Origin: JAWPMV01 sp038527215
Lineage (GTDB): Bacteria > Bacteroidota > Bacteroidia > J057
Assembly (NCBI GenBank): GCA_038527215.1
Contig: JBCBGC010000012.1
Coordinates: 1 to 64,000 of the forward strand
Direction of reading: 5' to 3'
Length of the DNA: 64,000 nucleotides
The notes under the pieces: model-generated
What the model was told of the DNA's origin: nothing
The model's database searches: none
What the model saw: the letters and a program-made list of their open reading frames with translations, nothing else
Shown here: positions 58,246-64,000 of the stretch, in pieces
How positions within the stretch are numbered: the first letter of the stretch is position 1
Layout: every line of letters begins with the position of its first letter
Program-made: the position numbers and the translations under genes

Positions 58246-59649
58246 ATGACAGCTTTGTCCCAGAGCTATACGCACCACTTCATAGAGACCTTGCGGCTCT
58301 CTACCCCCGTGATCATTGCGCAGTTGGGTTTGGTCATGATGGGGGTGATTGACAACATCATGATCGGGGACATCGGCTACCATTTCCTCTCTGCCGCCTC
58401 CCTGGCCAACAGTATTTTTTTCATCCTTACAGTCATTGGGATTGGGATCACCTTTGCGATCTCTCCTCTGGTAGCGGAAGCTTCCGCGGCCGGCAGGGAT
58501 GCCCAATGTGGCCTCTATCTCAGACAAGGAGTGTGGGTCGGCATCGGTTCTGGCTTATTCATCGCTTTGCTGATCGCCATTACGACCTTTTTTCTCCCGC
58601 TCATGGGACAGCCTGAACAAGATGTAGCTTTGGCTACGCCCTACCTGCATATCATCAACCTTTCGGTTTTGCCGATGATGCTCTTTCAGGTCTTTAAGCA
58701 ATTTTCAGACGGCCTGGAATTGACCCGCCCTGCGATGGTGATCACCCTGATTGCCCTGGCCTTTAATGTAGTGGCAAACTACATCCTGATTTATGGCTGG
58801 GGGATTATCCCCGCGCTGGAACTCAATGGAGCAGGCATCGGCACCTTTATGAGCCGCACCCTGATGATGATTCTGATGATTGCTTATGTCAGTATGAACA
58901 AAAGGTTCCAGCGCTATGGGGTAAGGATGCGCTGGCGGGAATTTAGCTGGACCACCATCCGAAAAATCTACAGCATAGGCTTGCCTTCCGGCCTGCAGTT
59001 GTTTTTTGAGGTGGGCGCATTTGGAGGGGCGGTCATCATGATTGGCTGGATTGGCCCTGAGCAGCGATCGGCTCACCAGATCGCGATTAACATGGCTTCC
59101 ATCAGCTATATGTTTGTAACAGGCATAGCCGCCGGAGCTACCATTAGAGTAGGGGCTGCCCTCGGGCGGAAAGATTTTCGCGAAATGCGCCTGGCAGGGA
59201 CCACCGGCCTGGTATTGGGCGCTGGGTTTATGCTGGTAGCAGCGGGGATTTTTGTTCTAGGCAAGGATTGGTTACCCACTTTGTACGTATCCGAAGAACA
59301 GGTGCTCAGCATCGCAGCCCGTCTGGTTCTGCTGGCCGCTTTGTTCCAATTGTTCGATGGTATACAGGCGGTGGCCATTGGCATTTTACGCGGCATTCAG
59401 GATGTGAATGTTCCCACGGTGATTGCCTTCATTTCGTATTGGCTAATCGGATTACCGGTAGGCTATGTGCTGGCCTTTGAAGCGGGCATGGGCGTAGACG
59501 GGGTCTGGTGGGGCTTTGTGGTCTGCCTGACCATCGCTGCCATCGCCCTGACGTATCGGTTTATCCGAAAAACGCAGCACCTGCAAGGCTTCCCTCCTAC
59601 TCCTCCGGATGCCCAGGAAGAACAAAAACTGGAAGAAGCCTTGCCTTAG
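58246..59649 (+). CDS. MATE family efflux transporter
   Basis: 467 residues, twelve membrane segments. N-terminal half HFIETLRLSTPVIIAQLGLV and MGVIDNIMIGDIG; conserved ALELNGAGIGT and the second half with YSIGLPSGLQLFFEVGAFG. Exports drugs or metabolites in exchange for Na+ or H+. Substrate unknown. A long hairpin precedes it. The stop overlaps the end of the convergent PKD gene by 4 bases. Confidence 0.94.
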   Translation: MTALSQSYTHHFIETLRLSTPVIIAQLGLVMMGVIDNIMIGDIGYHFLSAASLANSIFFILTVIGIGITFAISPLVAEASAAGRDAQCGLYLRQGVWVGIGSGLFIALLIAITTFFLPLMGQPEQDVALATPYLHIINLSVLPMMLFQVFKQFSDGLELTRPAMVITLIALAFNVVANYILIYGWGIIPALELNGAGIGTFMSRTLMMILMIAYVSMNKRFQRYGVRMRWREFSWTTIRKIYSIGLPSGLQLFFEVGAFGGAVIMIGWIGPEQRSAHQIAINMASISYMFVTGIAAGATIRVGAALGRKDFREMRLAGTTGLVLGAGFMLVAAGIFVLGKDWLPTLYVSEEQVLSIAARLVLLAALFQLFDGIQAVAIGILRGIQDVNVPTVIAFISYWLIGLPVGYVLAFEAGMGVDGVWWGFVVCLTIAAIALTYRFIRKTQHLQGFPPTPPDAQEEQKLEEALP

Positions 59650-62600
59650 CGGAATAAGGTAACCGTTCCCGAGCGGTTGATGACCGTTCCATCCTCCCCG
59701 ATCGCCTGTACTTGAAAAACATAGACGCCTTCAGGTGCAGGCGCTCCTTTGTAGGTACCGTCCCACCCTGCTTGTGGGTCCCAGCTTTCATACAGCAGCT
59801 TGCCCCAGCGGCTAAAGATGGTCAGATGAAATTTATTCAAGAAAATGCCTTTGATGTAAAAGACATCATTGATCTGATCATTATTGGGAGAAAAGGCATT
59901 GGGGAAGTAAAGCAAAGGGGGTAAATCCACACAGGCTTCATTGGATTGACTCACTTCCTCATTTCCTCCATTTTCGAGCGCGACTACCCGATAGCAGTAG
60001 GTCGGTTGAGGCAACTCTGTACTCCGATCTTCATAGTTGATGGCATTTCCAGGTAAAAGCGCCACATTCTGCCATACGGCATTGGTTTCGTCAAAGACTT
60101 CTATCTGATAATTCCGAATGCCGTTTTCCCAATTTTGATAGGGATTCCAGTTAAGGCGAATGGTGCCTCCTTCTCGTACTGCTCTAAGGAGGATGGTCTG
60201 AGCAATTCTCCCGGAGGGAGTCCGGTCACCACAAGTATCTACCACGGATACCCTATACTGATAAGGCTCAAGGTCTACCTGTGTATCAAAATCATTCTTT
60301 TCCCGCAGGGGATCACTGATGGGCTGACTGTGCCAAAGCTGATAGGCATTGCCGGACCATTTTTCTACCTCAATCGTGACCAGATTATCTCCCGGAGGCA
60401 GATCGTCCCAACGAACCTTTACGTATTGATCGTCCACTACCGTCGCAACGCGCATATGCTGAGGAATAGGCGGTCCAAAATGGAGGGGCGCTTCCCGGTC
60501 GATATTGGAAAATGAGCTTTGCGCTGCGAGCTGGCCTACTGCTTCAACCCGATAGGTAACGGCATCGTAGCAAAACATATCGGAATCTATCCAGGAGGTC
60601 TGCCCGCCGCCTACTTCTGCGACCAGGGCAATGTTATTCAAATCGTAGCTCGCCACCCGATAGATCCGATACACATCGACATTGGCCCAGCCAATGTAAG
60701 GGGTCCAATCCAATTGGAGTTCATCCACCAAGGGACTGACGGAAAGATTTACCGTACAATGGCGTAGAGCCGGGTCAACGGCTGGCGTAGTTTCACAGTA
60801 GTTGACGACCCGGACCAGGTAGCAATACGGCGTGTTTTTGGTATCCAACCCATTTTCCCGAAAGACCGTTTGGTTAATGTCCGTCATGCTGCCCACAACC
60901 TGCCAGTTGCCGTTTATCTCCCGTAGGACTTCATAGCGGTTAAAGTCGTTGCGGGTATTGGCAAAAGGACTAAAGGATACTTCTACTTCCGTATCACTCA
61001 ATACGCTTACCCGGCTGATCAGCGTAGCTTCCGGTACTGCATCTTCCAATACCTCAATCCAGGCTGTTTGGGTCAGGCTATCCCGACAGCCTAATACATC
61101 TTCTATCGTTAAAGAGATATCGTAGGTGCCGGATTGAGGAAAAGCATAAGCCGGATTTTGTTGGTTTGCCGTTCCCGTCGCGTCCCCAAAATCCCAATCC
61201 CAAAAACTTAGGGTGGTATCTCCCTGACTCAGGTCGTTGAAATTAACCGGCACATTAGGACACACGATGCGATCCGAGACGCTGAAATCAGCGGTGGGAT
61301 GGCTCAATCTGATTAAAGGGTCCAGCAACAAGCTGTCCGTACAGCCAAAGACATCCCAAACACGGAGGCTGACGCCATAGCTTCCATTTTGCTGATAGGT
61401 GTGCAGGGGATTGGCCAGGGCGCTGGTAGGAGAGGCGTCCCCAAAGTTCCACTGCCAGGCTACTGAGCCTGGGGTGAGATCGGTAAACTGCGCCTCAAAG
61501 GGGGCACAGCCACGTCTTTTGTCCACCGAAAAAGCCACATTGGGTAAAGGTAGCGCTTCCACCTCCACCTGATCGGTTCCGGTACACCCATTAATATCGG
61601 TCAAGACCAGGGTCGCGGTATAGAGATTGGCTTGTTGGTAGGTAAAAGAAGCCTGATTCGCGGAATTCGCAGTTTGCGGAGGGATGGTCCCGAAGTCCCA
61701 AAACCAAGTCTGGATAGGGGAATTGGTGTTGGGAGAAAGGTCTAGGAAGTCCGCGGTAAAGGGCTGGCAATCCATGCTGTCTACCGCCCCAATCAATACC
61801 TCGGGGGAGGCATGTACAATCACTACCCCCGTTTTGTTCACAGTATCCTTACATCCCAGAGAGGTGGTTACGATTAGGCTAGCGTCGTATGAACCGGGCT
61901 GCGGGAAAAAGACCTGCGGATTCTGCACGGTAGCTGTCCCCTGGGCCCCAAAGTCCCAGGCCCACTGCGTAACCGGGGCACTGCTTTGACTTTGATCCAA
62001 AAAGGTAACCTGCCCATTATCACAAAGGGAATTTACCGAAACGCCAAAATCAGCAACTGGCACGGGATGCACCACCACACTGTCCGGACTCAAAACAACC
62101 ACCTGGCAACCCGCACTATCTTCCAGGATGAGTTTGGGATAATACACCCCGGTTTGATGATAGGTATAGGCCGTGGTATCTCCTGCTCCCAATACCCCAT
62201 TGTCAAAATCCCAGGTCCACTGCGCAATGTTGGGCGTACCGGTACTGCTGAAGGTAACCGAAGAACCGGGACACAGTTGTTTAGGGGTAAAATCAAAATC
62301 CCCCTTGGGGCCGTCCACCTGGATCAAGTCGGTAAGCAAGACGGTATCTGCACAACCCGCTGAAGTGGTGGCAATGACGCCCACGCTATAGGTTCCGGCA
62401 TCTATATACACATGGGAAGGGCTGACTCCGGCTGAACCTGTATTGTCGCCAAAATCCCAGCTCCAAATGCTAAAGGGATGAGGAGAGACCGTGATCCCCT
62501 GAAAGTTGACCAGGAGAGGCGGACAATTCGCGTAGGTCGTATCGGCCTGTAAGGTAACCTCTGGTTCAGCAATGGTGATCAAGGACGGCATAAACAGCGT

Positions 62601-64000
62601 GGTGTCGCAGCCCTGCACATCAGTGATGGTCAGGCTGACGTCATATACCCCGTTCGCAGCATACGAATGAATGGGATTGGTCGCATTAGAGGTCGTATTA
62701 TCCCCAAAATCCCAAAAGTAGGTGAGGCCCAGGCCCGTGGAATTATTCGTAAAGGAAATGGGATTATTGAGGCAGTTAATAGGATGGGTAACCGAAAAAT
62801 CCGGGATAGGCTGGGTTGCATAGATCAAGTCCGGATAAGTCATTTTGCCCACGCAGCCCGCGGAATCTGTGGCTGTCAGCGAAACGGTGTATGAGCCTGG
62901 CGCTCCAACTGTATAGAGGGGGTCCTGTAGATTAGATGTGTCATTAGGCAAGCCAAACTCCCATAACCAGTTGACGATGGGGGCTTTGGAAACCGTCAGG
63001 TTGGTAAATTGAAAATCCTCTGGAACACAAGCAATGGTATCACTGACCAAAAAATCCACTTTGGGTTCGTAGACATTGATATGATTCAGCAGGACGGTAT
63101 CGTCCTGGCAGCCGATCTGATTGCGGACCGTGTAAACCACCGTATAGGTACCCGTATCTGGATATACCCGGATAGCAGTGGAAATGGGCGTAAAATTACT
63201 TTGTCCGTTCCCATAATCCCACTGAAAGGACAGACCATTCAGCGAGGAATCGGTAAAGGTTACTGTAAGGGGTTCGCACCCTGAATTGACATCCAGGCCC
63301 AGATCGGCTTCTACCCTTAAGACCCTTACCAGGCCTGCTGTGGAATCCACGCAGCCGGTGGAGTCATTGGTTACCAACAACTGTATCGGAAAGGTACCTT
63401 CCTGGGTATAGGTATGTACCGGGTTTTGCAGGTTTGAGGTATCTCCATCTCCAAAGTCCCAGTACCAGGTCAGGGGAATAATGGAGCTATCTGTAAAGGA
63501 GATAGGACTCGAAAAATCACAGATATAACTTTCTCCCGGCGTAAACTTTGCGATCGGTCCTTCAATGAATAAATATTGGGGTTTGATGACGGTATCCGGG
63601 CATCCACGGTCGTAGGCGATCAGCATCACATCCATCCAGCCCGTATCCTGATAGGAGTAAATGGGGTTCCACAGGGGAGATACTCCTCCGTCCCCAAAGG
63701 ACCAAAAAGCGCTATCGGCGCCGATGGATAGGTTGGTAAAGGTAAGGGAAGCACTGGCACAGGACCAGGTAGTATCCACCATAAAATCCGCCACCGGCGT
63801 GTCCCCGGCTTTGACATAATTTGCCGCAAATACCGTATCGATACAGCCGTGCAGGGTCGTGATGATCAATGAGACATCATAGTAGCCGGTATCCTGATAG
63901 GTATGGGAAGGATTTTGCTGGGTAGAAGTAGTGCCATCCCCAAAGGTCCAAAACCAGGAAGTCTTCTGAGAAGGGCTTACGCTCACATCCACAAAATCCA
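59646..64000 (-). CDS. Giant PKD-repeat protein with T9SS type B (CHU_C) tail, 5' cut
   Basis: More than 1450 residues visible; the frame is open to the window edge, so the N-terminus lies outside. At least twelve PKD domains with the W-x-W-D-F-G-D-G-x motif (FWTFGDGT, WYWDFGDGD, WSWDFGDNT and similar), each ended by a GxYxVxLxxT strand. They are followed by two or three Fn3-like modules (LQLDWTPYIGW, IRLNWNPYQNW) and the C-terminal gliding-motility-associated domain (FPNAFSPNNDQINDVF, FSRWGKLLYES, GVYVFQVQA). That tail is the T9SS type B signal. Likely a large surface adhesin or gliding-related protein. Confidence 0.95.
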   Translation of the reverse strand, partial: DFVDVSVSPSQKTSWFWTFGDGTTSTQQNPSHTYQDTGYYDVSLIITTLHGCIDTVFAANYVKAGDTPVADFMVDTTWSCASASLTFTNLSIGADSAFWSFGDGGVSPLWNPIYSYQDTGWMDVMLIAYDRGCPDTVIKPQYLFIEGPIAKFTPGESYICDFSSPISFTDSSIIPLTWYWDFGDGDTSNLQNPVHTYTQEGTFPIQLLVTNDSTGCVDSTAGLVRVLRVEADLGLDVNSGCEPLTVTFTDSSLNGLSFQWDYGNGQSNFTPISTAIRVYPDTGTYTVVYTVRNQIGCQDDTVLLNHINVYEPKVDFLVSDTIACVPEDFQFTNLTVSKAPIVNWLWEFGLPNDTSNLQDPLYTVGAPGSYTVSLTATDSAGCVGKMTYPDLIYATQPIPDFSVTHPINCLNNPISFTNNSTGLGLTYFWDFGDNTTSNATNPIHSYAANGVYDVSLTITDVQGCDTTLFMPSLITIAEPEVTLQADTTYANCPPLLVNFQGITVSPHPFSIWSWDFGDNTGSAGVSPSHVYIDAGTYSVGVIATTSAGCADTVLLTDLIQVDGPKGDFDFTPKQLCPGSSVTFSSTGTPNIAQWTWDFDNGVLGAGDTTAYTYHQTGVYYPKLILEDSAGCQVVVLSPDSVVVHPVPVADFGVSVNSLCDNGQVTFLDQSQSSAPVTQWAWDFGAQGTATVQNPQVFFPQPGSYDASLIVTTSLGCKDTVNKTGVVIVHASPEVLIGAVDSMDCQPFTADFLDLSPNTNSPIQTWFWDFGTIPPQTANSANQASFTYQQANLYTATLVLTDINGCTGTDQVEVEALPLPNVAFSVDKRRGCAPFEAQFTDLTPGSVAWQWNFGDASPTSALANPLHTYQQNGSYGVSLRVWDVFGCTDSLLLDPLIRLSHPTADFSVSDRIVCPNVPVNFNDLSQGDTTLSFWDWDFGDATGTANQQNPAYAFPQSGTYDISLTIEDVLGCRDSLTQTAWIEVLEDAVPEATLISRVSVLSDTEVEVSFSPFANTRNDFNRYEVLREINGNWQVVGSMTDINQTVFRENGLDTKNTPYCYLVRVVNYCETTPAVDPALRHCTVNLSVSPLVDELQLDWTPYIGWANVDVYRIYRVASYDLNNIALVAEVGGGQTSWIDSDMFCYDAVTYRVEAVGQLAAQSSFSNIDREAPLHFGPPIPQHMRVATVVDDQYVKVRWDDLPPGDNLVTIEVEKWSGNAYQLWHSQPISDPLREKNDFDTQVDLEPYQYRVSVVDTCGDRTPSGRIAQTILLRAVREGGTIRLNWNPYQNWENGIRNYQIEVFDETNAVWQNVALLPGNAINYEDRSTELPQPTYCYRVVALENGGNEEVSQSNEACVDLPPLLYFPNAFSPNNDQINDVFYIKGIFLNKFHLTIFSRWGKLLYESWDPQAGWDGTYKGAPAPEGVYVFQVQAIGEDGTVINRSGTVTLFR

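Overview
This window looks like a chromosomal scaffold piece from a Bacteroidota bacterium, most likely of the Saprospiria/Lewinellaceae type. The evidence is several secreted proteins with type IX secretion (T9SS) sorting tails (types A and B), a fused ccoNO cbb3 oxidase, Bacteroidota-style promoters (TTTG-N19-TAnnTTTG), start sites without clear Shine-Dalgarno sequences, and moderate GC. The lifestyle signals are aerobic or microaerobic respiration, carbohydrate scavenging and surface protein export. No plasmid or phage backbone, insertion sequence or CRISPR array is visible.

Layout. 1-9100: a cut-off helical-repeat protein, a T9SS cargo protein, glycine C-acetyltransferase (kbl), a lytic transglycosylase, a tandem universal stress protein, and an HdrD/HdrE-like iron-sulfur electron-transfer pair with a small secreted protein between its members. 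9101-9712: a gene-poor stretch with tRNA-Phe, its promoter and its terminator. 9750-14830: an accessory block next to the tRNA. It holds a CHAT protease/NB-ARC/TPR protein (STAND architecture, a likely defence or cell-death switch), an unrecognised 191-aa partner, a small secreted protein whose frame is broken in an A8 tract, and an orphan secreted protein. 14916-23551: the complete cbb3 oxidase cluster on the minus strand (ccoI-ccoS-ccoNO-ccoQ-ccoP-ccoG-ccoH-SafE-like). Two copies of the same 12-bp dyad lie ahead of ccoI and ccoS. 23632-28705: a DUF1156-type DNA methyltransferase, a thioredoxin-fold protein, a MazG-like pyrophosphohydrolase, and a detached nuoH-nuoI pair. 28706-29015: an array of short hairpins interrupted by a 100-N gap whose two flanks are identical over 65 bp.

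29016-45732 is a mixed region. It has an M61 aminopeptidase, a YdcF-type protein, an AT-richer TetR/DUF6069/SDR module with two identical-type operators, and a histidine kinase divergent from a highly charged secreted protein with four helically phased TTAAC repeats between them. A nitroreductase, a glutathione peroxidase, a DMFase-like protein with an aldo/keto reductase, an SBBP-repeat T9SS protein, DUF1415, a CPBP protease and an SCP2 protein follow. 45820-51164: a GH78 alpha-L-rhamnosidase, a sirtuin and a TPR protein. 51327-58091: the information-processing operon rimP-nusA-infB followed by nif3 and a zinc-ribbon gene. Its leader has a textbook promoter, and an intrinsic terminator sits between promoter and start codon, which suggests attenuation. 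58164-64000: a MATE transporter behind a long hairpin, and a giant PKD-repeat T9SS type B protein running off the right edge.

The best candidates for undescribed biology are the CHAT-NB-ARC-TPR/191-aa pair, the rimP leader attenuator, the TTAAC array of the histidine kinase/charged-protein pair, the cco dyads and the TetR regulon. All functional statements are read from sequence motifs and family knowledge; no database search was run.
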